Below, piece after piece: positions 1-8,792 of a stretch of 64,000 nucleotides of DNA. The DNA lies in NCBI RefSeq assembly GCF_006443095.1, contig NZ_VFWZ01000003.1, forward strand, positions 248,001 to 312,000, given 5' to 3'. Under the pieces are notes generated by a model. It saw only the letters and a program-made list of their open reading frames with translations, did no database searches and was not told where the DNA came from. Origin of the DNA: Aquimarina algicola (GTDB lineage Bacteria > Bacteroidota > Bacteroidia > Flavobacteriales > Flavobacteriaceae). Numbering within the stretch: position 1 is the stretch's first letter; each line of letters begins with the position of its first letter. Position numbers and translations under genes: made by a program.

Positions 1-1180
1 TCTTTAGCGCTTCATTATCACTTTGAGAAGCCTGTGCTTTTATAGGCACAATAGCTTCTAGCGAGTTTTTGAGTTGCACTACCTCTCGGGGATTGACTTT
101 GCCTGTTGCGATTTTAGAAATAAGTCGTTCAATATCACCGATATGTTTGATTTGCTGTTGAATTTTCTGATGCAATGCTGTTTGCTCAAGAAAATATTGA
201 ACAACTTGGTGTCGTTGTTGAATCGCCGATACATTTTTAAGTGGTAATGCCAACCATCTTTTTAGCATTCGTCCTCCCATAGGAGAAATTGTTTTATCAA
301 TAACATCCAGAAGCGTCACTGCATTATTGGCATTGGCATGATACAATTCGAGATTGCGAATCGTAAAACGATCCATCCAAATATATTGATCTTCGGCAAT
401 ACGTTGTATCGAAGTGATGTGCTGTAGCTTGTGATGTTGGGTTTCGTTAAGGTAATGAAGTACAACCCCTGCTGCAATGATACCTTCTGATAAATGATCT
501 ACACCAAAACCTTTTAAAGAATTGGTTTCAAAATGTTTATATAATGTTTCATGAGCGTAATCTTCTTTAAACACCCAATCTTCCAGAAAAAAAGAATGAT
601 AATCTTCTCCGAAATCCTGATAGAAAGCTTGCTTTTTAGGTTTGGTAACAAGTACCTCACTTGGTGCAAAATTTTGCATCAGTTTGTCAATATGTTCTGC
701 ATTACCTTGAGCGGTTAGAAACTCTCCTGTAGACACATCCAAAAATGCAATACCTATCTCTTTTTTACCATAATGCAATGCACATAAAAAATTGTTGGTT
801 TTACTTTGTAATACCTCATCATTAAGTGCTACTCCGGGAGTAACTAATTCTGTAACGCCACGTTTTACAATTGTCTTGGTTTGCTTGGGATCTTCAAGTT
901 GATCGCATATGGCTACACGTTCTCCTGCTTTTACCAGTTTTGGGAGGTATGTATTCAATGAATGGTGCGGAAAACCTGCCAAAGCTGTCTCGTGCTCGCT
1001 TCCATTTCCTCTCTTGGTCAGAACAATATTAAGAATAGCAGCTGTTTTTATGGCATCTTTTCCAAAAGTCTCATAAAAATCTCCAACTCTAAATAATAAT
1101 AAAGCATCTGGATATTTTGCTTTAATTGCATTATATTGTTTCATCAAAGGGGTTACCTTTTTACCGCTCTTTCCTGCCAT
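1..1180 (-). CDS. mutS: DNA mismatch repair protein MutS, N-terminal part (cut by window edge)
   Basis: The frame is open from an ATG at 1180 to the left edge, giving about 393 residues that begin MAGKSGKKVTPLMKQYNAIK. The N-terminal mismatch-recognition domain is clear: LLFRVGDFYETFGKDA near residue 30 carries the Phe-x-Glu mismatch wedge, followed by GFPHHSLNTYLPKLVKAG and the connector domain. The core-domain motif GGRMLKRWLALPL is near residue 310. MutS binds mismatches and small loops and recruits MutL. The ATPase domain lies beyond the edge. It is divergent from the RNA methyltransferase gene at 1400. Identification is firm; the gene is partial only because of the window. Confidence 0.95.
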   Translation of the reverse strand, partial: MAGKSGKKVTPLMKQYNAIKAKYPDALLLFRVGDFYETFGKDAIKTAAILNIVLTKRGNGSEHETALAGFPHHSLNTYLPKLVKAGERVAICDQLEDPKQTKTIVKRGVTELVTPGVALNDEVLQSKTNNFLCALHYGKKEIGIAFLDVSTGEFLTAQGNAEHIDKLMQNFAPSEVLVTKPKKQAFYQDFGEDYHSFFLEDWVFKEDYAHETLYKHFETNSLKGFGVDHLSEGIIAAGVVLHYLNETQHHKLQHITSIQRIAEDQYIWMDRFTIRNLELYHANANNAVTLLDVIDKTISPMGGRMLKRWLALPLKNVSAIQQRHQVVQYFLEQTALHQKIQQQIKHIGDIERLISKIATGKVNPREVVQLKNSLEAIVPIKAQASQSDNEALK

Positions 1181-1338
1181 TCAAACCTTTATTTTAGTAA
1201 TGTTGCTAAAGTAGTTATTCTACTATTCTTTTAGAAAAATCAACTTTACGAGTTATTCATTTTTATTCACAATTCACTATGAAGTATGCGGTACATATTT
1301 TTGATACGAATATGATACTATCGATAAAAAGAAAATTA

Positions 1339-1346
1339 TACTTTTG
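1339..1346 (+). promoter_or_regulatory. Possible -7 element (TACTTTTG) of the RNA methyltransferase gene
   Basis: TACTTTTG fits the Bacteroidetes TAnnTTTG -7 consensus and lies 53 bp before the ATG at 1400. I see no well-placed TTG about 19-20 bp further upstream, so only half of the promoter is supported. Confidence 0.3.
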
Positions 1347-1399
1347 GTTAAAAATTTGAGTACTCCCATCAAACAACAAAAAATACTACACACTTGAAA

Positions 1400-1933
1400 A
1401 TGAATAGAAAACTTAAAAATAGTGAACTGGTTCGCAAAACAGTAGACGAATTTAAAGCTTCAGAAAAAACACCCTTAATTATTATTCTAGACAACATACG
1501 AAGCCTAAATAATATTGGTTCGGTTTTTAGAACTGCAGATGCATTTTTAATCAAAAAGATATACCTATGTGGGATTACGGCAACTCCTCCTCATAAAGAT
1601 ATCCAAAAGACTGCTTTGGGAGCAACGGATACTGTAGATTGGGAGCACAAAAAAGATACTTTGGCATTAGTTCAAGAACTAAAAGAAAAAAATGTTACTG
1701 TTTTATCGATCGAGCAGGCAGAAAACGCTGTAATGCTCGATGATTTTGAACCTAAAAAAAATCAAACGTATGCGATTATTTTTGGTAATGAAGTAAAAGG
1801 AGTGCAACAAGATGTTGTTTCAGAAAGTGATCAGGTTATCGAGATTCCTCAGTTTGGCAGCAAGCATTCTCTTAATATTTCTGTAAGTACGGGAGTTGTA
1901 GTATGGGATCTGTTCTGTAAACTTAATCGTTAA
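1400..1933 (+). CDS. TrmH/SpoU-family RNA 2'-O-methyltransferase
   Basis: A 177-residue SPOUT methyltransferase. The three family motifs are visible: motif 1 LDNIRSLNNIGSVFRTADAF near residues 31-50, motif 2 IIFGNEVKGV near 130-139, and motif 3 IPQFGSKHSLNISVSTGV near 149-166 that forms the SAM-binding trefoil knot. It probably methylates a ribose in tRNA or rRNA; the exact target cannot be read from sequence. It lacks the N-terminal RNA-binding extension of longer TrmH/RlmB proteins. A TTG at 1394 could add two residues, but the ATG at 1400 is preferred. Divergent from mutS. Confidence 0.88.
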   Translation: MNRKLKNSELVRKTVDEFKASEKTPLIIILDNIRSLNNIGSVFRTADAFLIKKIYLCGITATPPHKDIQKTALGATDTVDWEHKKDTLALVQELKEKNVTVLSIEQAENAVMLDDFEPKKNQTYAIIFGNEVKGVQQDVVSESDQVIEIPQFGSKHSLNISVSTGVVVWDLFCKLNR

Positions 1934-2126
1934 CTAGCTCCTTATTTTTTTGTTCTCGCATCTAAAAGAATATATACAAATCGTTCAAAACACTTTGTTT
2001 GTTAATCATCTGATATTACCTTCACTCTAAAACCTGTTGAATTAAAATAAAATCTAGTGACAGGGCAAAAGATTTTTGGTTAACTTAGAATACAAAAGTC
2101 ACTGAAAATAACTTTAAAACAATCTA

Positions 2127-2816
2127 ATGAAATTTTTTTATGCTTTTTTAATAGTAATGACGATTATACTAGGTTGCAAAAAAGAATCAAAGCAAAAAGA
2201 AGAACCTTCACAAACAAGTATTGTTGAAAAAACCACTAATGAGGAAATAACCAATACTAGTGAAACAGATAGAACCAAAAGATTAACGAAATACAAAAAT
2301 AGAGTTGACAGCATTAATAAACTTTTAGACTGGAAAAAGACTAAATCTATACTCTGGAAATCTAAAACCGGAGATTTGGGTTTCAAGACACAAGGCGGAA
2401 TGGAAGATGTTATTGTAGAGGTTTATATTAAATACTTATCTGATGGAAGACCTTTGGTCGAAGTCATTCACTTGCCTACATTCAAATACTTAGGAAGTTC
2501 TTTTTATAAAGACAAAAATCATATTTATACGTTCTACTCAATGGCTGGTGGCGGAAAAATATGGATAGTTGACAATGCTGATATAAAAACATTCAAAGTT
2601 ATAGGAGGTTGTTATGCAAAAGACAAAAACTACATTTTTGGAGAAAGAGCTATGAAAATGGACGCTGTGGATTACAAAACATTTAAAACTTGTAACGATT
2701 GCGGGTGTTATGCAAAAGATAAAAATGGGTACTATTTCTGGGATAGCAAAATTGATATCAATGACATTACACACCAAGAAACTTTGGCAATCATAGAAAA
2801 GCTAAAAAAAATGTAA
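2127..2816 (+). CDS. DKNYY-repeat lipoprotein of unknown function
   Basis: A 229-residue protein with a lipoprotein signal peptide (hydrophobic stretch then LGC, Cys at about residue 17), followed by a charged low-complexity linker to residue 50. The rest holds repeats of the DKNYY type: YKDKNHIYTF, YAKDKNYIFGE and YAKDKNGYYFWD. This family occurs in surface or periplasmic lipoproteins of Bacteroidetes and other Gram-negatives and has no assigned biochemical role. It appears to be a single-gene unit, with a convergent folK-dNK gene downstream and a hairpin between them. Family assignment is likely; function is unknown. Confidence 0.75.
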   Translation: MKFFYAFLIVMTIILGCKKESKQKEEPSQTSIVEKTTNEEITNTSETDRTKRLTKYKNRVDSINKLLDWKKTKSILWKSKTGDLGFKTQGGMEDVIVEVYIKYLSDGRPLVEVIHLPTFKYLGSSFYKDKNHIYTFYSMAGGGKIWIVDNADIKTFKVIGGCYAKDKNYIFGERAMKMDAVDYKTFKTCNDCGCYAKDKNGYYFWDSKIDINDITHQETLAIIEKLKKM

Positions 2817-2890
2817 TTCTTAGTGGTTATATAAGAAGTAATGAGGGTTTGAATTAATAATTGTTTTTACTTTTTAAAAAAATGAAGCAA

Positions 2891-2922
2891 AAAAATGGTT
2901 TCTCTAGAAAGAATACCATTTT
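2891..2922. terminator. Bidirectional hairpin terminator
   Basis: Arms AAAATGGT and ACCATTTT, with an inner TTCT/AGAA pairing, lie between the convergent DKNYY and folK-dNK genes. A-rich and T-rich flanks could serve both strands. Confidence 0.5.
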
Positions 2923-2972
2923 ATTCATTAGTTAAATAAATTCCATCTTATTTAAAGCTCAAAAGCTCCACA

Positions 2973-4097
2973 TCAATTGATCTCTTTAAGTATAGAAATA
3001 TAATCTTCTCTATTGGCAACAAAATCTTTGGTCGACACATCTATAATTTTCACCTCAAATTCTTTTTGCGCTTTCATGAATTGCAAATATCCTTTATTAA
3101 TCTTTTCTAGATATTCGGGTGGTATTTTCTGCTCATATGTTCTACCTCTTTTCTTTATATTTTCAAGAAGCCGTTCTGTATTCTGATACAGATATACATA
3201 CAATCCTGGTTTCGTTAAATTACGATACATGAGATCAAACACTTTTTTGTAAAGCGTAAATTCATCTGGTTGCAAAGTAACTTTAGCAAAAATCAAAGAT
3301 TTAAAAACATCATAATCACTCACCACAAAGTCTTTGAACAGGTCAAATTGAGCAATATCATCTTGTAACCGTTGGTAACGGTCTGCCAAAAAAGACATCT
3401 CCAATGGAAAAGCATAACGTTCCATATCTTCATAAAACTTTGGCAAAAACGGGTTATCTGCAAAACGTTCCAAAATCAACTTAGCATTGTATTCTTTTGC
3501 CATGTATTTTGCCAGACTTGTCTTACCTGCTCCGATATTACCTTCGATAGTAAGGTATTGATATTTTGATAAATGATATCTATCCTTAGGGTTAACTAAT
3601 TGCGCTTCTAAAAGGGTTATAACAGACGTATCATTTGTTTGATTAAGCAATTCATTAACGGTTTGTTGTAATACAGGATGCATTATATCCCTTGCTATAT
3701 TGGCTAAAGGTTGTAATACAAATTTCCTATCCTGCATTGCCGGGTGCGGAACAGTTAATATTGAAGTTTCAATCACCTCATCAGAAGACAATATAATATC
3801 TAGATCGATAGTTCTCGCCTCGTATCCTTCTGTAGAAGTTCGATTTCTTCCTAATTGCGTTTCAATCTTTAATAATTTATCGAGAACAACCGCTTCGGTT
3901 TCATAAGTATCAATTGCAATACATGCATTATAAAAATCATCACTATCAAATCCCCATGCTGGTGTCTGATAAATACTAGAAATAGAAACCACATCACCTA
4001 TAGAAATGTATATCTCATCAACTGCTTTTTGCAATAATGCCAACCTGTCTCCTTTGTTACTTCCTAATGAAATGTGTATGCTTCGAGATGTTTTCAA
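2973..4097 (-). CDS. folK: Bifunctional HPPK (FolK) - deoxynucleoside kinase fusion
   Basis: A 374-residue two-domain protein. Residues 1-140 are 6-hydroxymethyl-7,8-dihydropterin pyrophosphokinase: SLGSNKGDR at the start, then GRNRTSTEGYEARTIDLDII, which holds the R-x-x-DLDI Mg/ATP motif. Residues from about 178 form a deoxynucleoside kinase: P-loop EGNIGAGKTSL, ERFADNPFLPKFY, DRYQ, and a KKRGRTYEQKI lid. It would make folate precursor and phosphorylate deoxynucleosides (purine type likely, not provable). The start is TTG: no in-frame ATG precedes the conserved SIHISLGSN and an in-frame stop lies a few codons upstream. The fusion occurs, to my knowledge, in other flavobacteria. Confidence 0.9.
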   Translation of the reverse strand: MKTSRSIHISLGSNKGDRLALLQKAVDEIYISIGDVVSISSIYQTPAWGFDSDDFYNACIAIDTYETEAVVLDKLLKIETQLGRNRTSTEGYEARTIDLDIILSSDEVIETSILTVPHPAMQDRKFVLQPLANIARDIMHPVLQQTVNELLNQTNDTSVITLLEAQLVNPKDRYHLSKYQYLTIEGNIGAGKTSLAKYMAKEYNAKLILERFADNPFLPKFYEDMERYAFPLEMSFLADRYQRLQDDIAQFDLFKDFVVSDYDVFKSLIFAKVTLQPDEFTLYKKVFDLMYRNLTKPGLYVYLYQNTERLLENIKKRGRTYEQKIPPEYLEKINKGYLQFMKAQKEFEVKIIDVSTKDFVANREDYISILKEIN

Positions 4098-4208
4098 TAT
4101 AAGTTTTTATTTTTTCTGAAAAGAACTCCTTATTTTTAGGGGCAAATTAAAGAAAACAAAACTACTTCGCCTTATTTTTGGAGAACGTATTTTTAATTAT
4201 TATTTATT

Positions 4209-4916
4209 TTGAAAGAAATTTCTTTGCGCCTAAAAGATAAACGTTTTGCTTACCGAATATATCTCATTCTTGGTGCATTGTTTATATCATCACTTGTTGC
4301 CTCAAATCTTATTTTTCAAAAGTTTTTTTACTGGGACTTTTTTGGAGTGTATACATTTGAAATTTCAGTAGGCATTTTACCGTATCCTATTACATTTTTA
4401 ATCACGGATATTATTAGTGAAATATTTGGTAAGAAAAAAGCCAATCAGATTGTTACAGCAGGTATTTTTGCCTCTTTCTTTTCGCTATTAATTATCTATA
4501 CAGCATCTTCTGTACCTGCAACTTCATGGTCACCAATTGACGATGATACTTTTGACACTGTTTTTGGAGCCACAGCCATTGCTGTTTTTGCATCTATGAT
4601 TGCATATCTTTTTGCTCAATATATAGATATTCAGATTTTTCATTTCTGGAAACGTTTAACAAAAGGAAAACATTTATGGCTTCGTAATAATTTTTCTACT
4701 TTCTCTTCTCAATTTATAGACACTGCAACAGTACTTTTACTACTATGCGCTACAAATGTTATTGCCTGGGATCGTTTTACCACACTGCTGATTAATGGTT
4801 TTTTATTTAAAGTACTGGTCGCAGCACTAGATACGCCTATATTATATATAGCTGTATATGCATTAAGAAAAAGATTTTCATTAAAGTCTAGTGATGAGGT
4901 CGAACTTGATATCTAA
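4209..4916 (+). CDS. Queuosine precursor transporter (YhhQ/VUT family)
   Basis: A 235-residue multi-spanning membrane protein with five to six hydrophobic segments. Family landmarks are SNLIFQKFF in the first helix, GILPYPITFLITDIISEIFG (about residues 57-76) and SSQFIDTATVLLLL in the fourth helix. The family imports 7-deazaguanine precursors (preQ0/preQ1) for tRNA queuosine synthesis. The TTG start at 4209 is used because there is no ATG before the first membrane helix. It is divergent from folK-dNK, which also starts with TTG. Family call is firm; substrate is by homology. Confidence 0.87.
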   Translation: MKEISLRLKDKRFAYRIYLILGALFISSLVASNLIFQKFFYWDFFGVYTFEISVGILPYPITFLITDIISEIFGKKKANQIVTAGIFASFFSLLIIYTASSVPATSWSPIDDDTFDTVFGATAIAVFASMIAYLFAQYIDIQIFHFWKRLTKGKHLWLRNNFSTFSSQFIDTATVLLLLCATNVIAWDRFTTLLINGFLFKVLVAALDTPILYIAVYALRKRFSLKSSDEVELDI

Positions 4917-5087
4917 TCTTGTGTATTCGCATTCAAAACAGAATAACTTCAACATAGCAAACAAGACATAACCTTTCACTTTTTTTAACGATTTTTACGC
5001 TTCAAATTCAATAAAATCTAACAAATAGTTAACTAAAAAAGTGATATTTTATATCTGCAAATTATTATTTTGCCCAAAAGCCTTAAA

Positions 5088-7730
5088 ATGATGAAAAAAG
5101 CCCTTAAAATCTTAGGTATAGTGTTTTTACTTTTTATTGTAGCGGTAATCTCTATTCCGTTTTTATTCAAAGACACTATCAAAGATAAAGTAAGATACAT
5201 AGTGAATGAACATGTAAATGCTAAAGTTGATTTTGCAGATTTAGATATTAGTTTACTTCGAAGTTTCCCGCAAGCATCTGTGGTAATCGACGAGTTCTCG
5301 ATTATTAATAATGCTCCGTTTGAGGGTGATACCTTAGCATATGCTAAAAAAATTGCTTTGGACATGTCTATAAAAGAACTCTTTAAAACTGCAAAAGATG
5401 AAATAAGCGTTCAAAAAGTAATTATAGACGAGGCTAATATTGCAGTAAAAACAGATGTTTCTGGAAACTCTAATATAGACATAGCTAAAGAAACAAAAGA
5501 AACCTCTGAGCCCGAACCCAAAGAAGAGGAAGGTGTTTTTACTTTTGCTTTAGAACACTACGAAATCAATAATAGTAAAATTCTGTACAAAGATGATGTG
5601 AGCGAGATATTTTTAGAAATGACAGCACTCAACCATAGTGGAGATGGTTCTGTTTCTGGACAAAAAGTATTGTTAGATACAAAAACCAATACTGGTGCAT
5701 CTTTTGGAATGGGAGATACAAAGTATTTAAACAACAACAAGCTTCAACTTGATGCACAAATAGAATTAGATCTAGAAAACCAAAAATATACATTCAAAGA
5801 AAACAAAGCACTTATCAATCGTTTACCGCTTGAGTTTGCCGGTTTTGTACAATTATTTGATGATTACACAGACATAGACCTCAATTTCAAAACACCAACT
5901 TCGGATTTTAAAAACTTTTTGGCGATCATTCCCGAAGTATATGCCAAAAATCTTGATGGTGTCACAACCAGTGGTGATTTTTCTATCGATGGTATGATCA
6001 AAGGTCGATCAGACGATACATATATCCCAAAAATGGATATCAAAATATTATCTCACAATGCTTCTTTCAAATATCCTGATCTCCCAAAAGGAGTTAGCAA
6101 TATAAACATCGACACCAATATTAAAAATGAAACCGGTAGAGTTGATGACACTTATGTAAAAATCGGTAATTTAACCTTCAAAATAGATCAAGATGCATTT
6201 GCCGCCAAAGGAAGTTTAAAGAATCTTACCAAAAATATGATTGTAGATATGATCATAAAAGGTTCATTAAATCTTGCAAATCTAGACAAAGCATACCCAT
6301 TAGAATTAGAACAGGAGCTTAATGGAATCGTAAAAGCAGATATCAATACGCATTTTGATATGCAATCTTTAGAAAAAGAACAGTATCAAAATATCAAAAC
6401 ATCTGGTACTGTCAACATTAGTAAATTCACCTACGCTTCTCCTGATGTTCCTAATGAAATCAAAATAGAAAGTGCAAACGTTAATTTCAACCCGCAAACT
6501 ATCGTATTAGATAAAATGACAGCAACAACAGGGAGATCTGATATTTCTGCAACAGGAACAATTAATAACTTGATGGGCTTTTTGTTTGCAAAACAAGACT
6601 TAAAAGGAAATTTTGATGTAAACTCAAATGTTTTTGCTGTAGATGATTTTATGGTTAGTAGTGAAGAAGATGAAGAAGAACAAACTAAAGATGAAATTGC
6701 TAAAACCGCTACAGAAGATGAAACCATGAGGATTCCTTCATTTATAGACGCTACACTAAATTTTGATACTAAAAAAGTATTTTATGACAACCTTGAACTT
6801 AATAACACCAAAGGAACTGTCGTTATAAAAGAAGAAACAGCATATTTAAAGAATGTCACTTCTTCTATTTTTGATGGAAATATTGCTCTTAATGGTAATG
6901 TTTCTACAAAAGAAAAGGCACCTACTTTTGATATGGCATTAGACTTGAGTAAGATCGATATTACAAAATCATTCAATGATCTGGATTTAATCAAGGGATT
7001 AGCTCCAATTGCCAAAGCTTTGACCGGTGACCTCTCTTCACAAATAAAATTAAACGGTAATTTGAATGAAAACCTCACTCCTATTCTGACGTCTTTAAAA
7101 GGTAATGCACTTGCAGAGATTTTAAATGCGCAAGTATCTACTACCAAAACTCCCTTTTTGGCAAATCTAGACAGTAAACTCAATTTTATCAACATTGATC
7201 AACTTAACTTGAAGGATATCAAAACAAATCTGAGTTTTGATGATGGTCAAATCAATGTAAAACCCTTTGAATTTGATGTAGAAGGGATTAAGGTAAAAGC
7301 AGGAGGTAGTCATAGCTTTGATCAAAATATGAAATATGATATTAATCTTCAGGTACCTGCCAAATATCTTGGCGACGAAGTTGGTAGCCTTATGTCTCAA
7401 CTTAACGATCAGGAAGCAAATACAATGACGGTTGGCTTACCGATTGGGATATCAGGAAATTTTGCAAATCCAAAAATTAATTTGAATGCAGGAGATGCTG
7501 TAAAAGAGCTTACACAACAACTCATAAGCAAACAAAAAAACAAACTAAAAGGAGAAATCGTTGGCAAAGGCGAAGAAGCGCTTACAAAACTATTGGGAGG
7601 GTCTAAAACACCATCAGACTCTTCAAAAACCAAGCAAAATAGCACAGAAGAATCAATAAAAAATACTGCAAAAAACATCCTTGGAGGATTCCTTAACAGA
7701 AAAAAGAAAAAGGATACTGTAAAAAATTAA
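5088..7730 (+). CDS. AsmA-family envelope protein
   Basis: An 880-residue protein with one N-terminal membrane anchor (residues about 5-27), then a long periplasmic beta-rich region. The early part (FKDTIKDKVRYIVNEHVNAK, LDISLLRSFPQASVVI) is typical of AsmA/TamB-like repeating beta-groove proteins, and the C-terminal part resembles the AsmA_2 domain (LNGNLNENLTPILTSLKG). Such proteins are thought to act in lipid transport or outer-membrane homeostasis. An acidic low-complexity insert (SSEEDEEEQTKDE) lies near residue 525, and the tail is Lys-rich. A TTG at 5070 would add six residues; the ATG at 5088 or 5091 is favoured. Confidence 0.82.
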   Translation: MMKKALKILGIVFLLFIVAVISIPFLFKDTIKDKVRYIVNEHVNAKVDFADLDISLLRSFPQASVVIDEFSIINNAPFEGDTLAYAKKIALDMSIKELFKTAKDEISVQKVIIDEANIAVKTDVSGNSNIDIAKETKETSEPEPKEEEGVFTFALEHYEINNSKILYKDDVSEIFLEMTALNHSGDGSVSGQKVLLDTKTNTGASFGMGDTKYLNNNKLQLDAQIELDLENQKYTFKENKALINRLPLEFAGFVQLFDDYTDIDLNFKTPTSDFKNFLAIIPEVYAKNLDGVTTSGDFSIDGMIKGRSDDTYIPKMDIKILSHNASFKYPDLPKGVSNINIDTNIKNETGRVDDTYVKIGNLTFKIDQDAFAAKGSLKNLTKNMIVDMIIKGSLNLANLDKAYPLELEQELNGIVKADINTHFDMQSLEKEQYQNIKTSGTVNISKFTYASPDVPNEIKIESANVNFNPQTIVLDKMTATTGRSDISATGTINNLMGFLFAKQDLKGNFDVNSNVFAVDDFMVSSEEDEEEQTKDEIAKTATEDETMRIPSFIDATLNFDTKKVFYDNLELNNTKGTVVIKEETAYLKNVTSSIFDGNIALNGNVSTKEKAPTFDMALDLSKIDITKSFNDLDLIKGLAPIAKALTGDLSSQIKLNGNLNENLTPILTSLKGNALAEILNAQVSTTKTPFLANLDSKLNFINIDQLNLKDIKTNLSFDDGQINVKPFEFDVEGIKVKAGGSHSFDQNMKYDINLQVPAKYLGDEVGSLMSQLNDQEANTMTVGLPIGISGNFANPKINLNAGDAVKELTQQLISKQKNKLKGEIVGKGEEALTKLLGGSKTPSDSSKTKQNSTEESIKNTAKNILGGFLNRKKKKDTVKN

Positions 7731-7841
7731 AAAGACTATTCAAATATTTTTGATATTTAATCTTAAAATACAAGTATGAGATGAAGGGATTTACGTATCA
7801 AAATATTAAATTTGAAAATACTTACTAAAATTTATACACGA

Positions 7842-8279
7842 ATGAGACTATTCTTTATTGCAATCGTAACACTTCTGATGTTACAACAAAATTATGCTCA
7901 AACTCAAAAAAACGTTTTTTTTAATGAGAAAGCACTAATTAATAAGTTCCATACCATTAATCAACTTAAAAATCTAAAAAAAGGAGAACTTATAACCTTG
8001 TATACAGAACGTGTAACAGAAATCGTAACAGTACTCCCATACTTATCCTTAACTAATGAAGCTAACATCAAGCTTTCTGATATCGGAATTAAAGAGAATT
8101 CTGACCATTTAAAAACGTTGAATAAACATCATATCGCAACAGAGCAAGCAATAGAAAGCAACAGCAATCTAATTACTGAATTTATCCCTTATGCAGATAC
8201 AGAAAAAATTATCTGGGCCATCTTATATTTTGAAGAAGTTATTAAAAAAATAAGAATCGGGTACGACAACAATTTTTAA
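7842..8279 (+). CDS. Small secreted protein, paralog of the gene at 10122
   Basis: A 145-residue protein with a signal peptide (MRLFFIAIVTLLMLQQNYAQ), then a mostly helical domain. I do not recognise a named family. It aligns end to end with the product of 10122-10562; shared blocks include KFHTIN.L.NLKKG, LSLTNEA, LSD.GIKE.S.HLK and YADTEKIIWAILY.EEVIKK. The open frame could begin with TTG at 7812, but the ATG at 7842 puts the signal peptide at the N-terminus and gives the same length as the paralog. A strong terminator follows at 8347. The two copies flank a beta-helix gene. Confidence 0.7.
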   Translation: MRLFFIAIVTLLMLQQNYAQTQKNVFFNEKALINKFHTINQLKNLKKGELITLYTERVTEIVTVLPYLSLTNEANIKLSDIGIKENSDHLKTLNKHHIATEQAIESNSNLITEFIPYADTEKIIWAILYFEEVIKKIRIGYDNNF

Positions 8280-8346
8280 TACAACATACCGATTTTGCAT
8301 TATAAATAGAGAAGATAATAAACATTAATTCTCTATTCTAAATCTT

Positions 8347-8387
8347 AAAAATCTTTTAGTAATTCTTTTTGCTAAAAGATTTTTTTT
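8347..8387 (+). terminator. Rho-independent terminator
   Basis: A 13-bp stem (AAAAATCTTTTAG with CTAAAAGATTTTT) is followed by a T-run. It closes the transcript of the small secreted protein at 7842. Confidence 0.8.
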
Positions 8388-8742
8388 ATTGCAAGTATTG
8401 AAAAAAATAAACCTGTAAAGATCAAAATATACCAGATATCTACTTTTACTTTTTAACAATCAATATTAGAATTAATATTTAATTAACATTAAGTTAAAAA
8501 AAGTAAATTTTCAGCACTTTCTTTCTGCATTCAATCGATTCTAACAACTCTGACAGATACTCATCGCAAGATTAGACAATTACATATATACCAACAATAT
8601 TTGCTATAATTTGAAAAATAAAATGTAAGAATAATACTCATAATATTATTGTAATAAATGTAATTATGACGTTAAACTTACAAATTTTGCGGTAAACGCG
8701 TAACCAACTTTCTATAAACTGTTATATCTTAGCTTCGCAAAA
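8388..8742. other. AT-rich intergenic region upstream of the beta-helix gene
   Basis: About 355 bp without a credible reading frame. It is very AT-rich with several short TAATATTA-like tracts. I see no clear promoter matching TTG-N19-TAnnTTTG and no tRNA or repeat array. It probably holds the promoter of the beta-helix gene at 8793. Confidence 0.4.
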
Positions 8743-8766
8743 TTGGAAGAAAGAAAATTCTTCCAA
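8743..8766 (+). promoter_or_regulatory. Hairpin in the likely 5' leader of the beta-helix gene
   Basis: TTGGAAGAA and TTCTTCCAA form a perfect 9-bp stem with a 6-nt loop (AGAAAA), 26 bp before the start codon at 8793. There is no T-run, so it is not a typical terminator. It could stabilise the mRNA or affect translation; this is inference. Confidence 0.4.
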
Positions 8767-8792
8767 ATTGTTGAACCCCCAAAATAATAACT

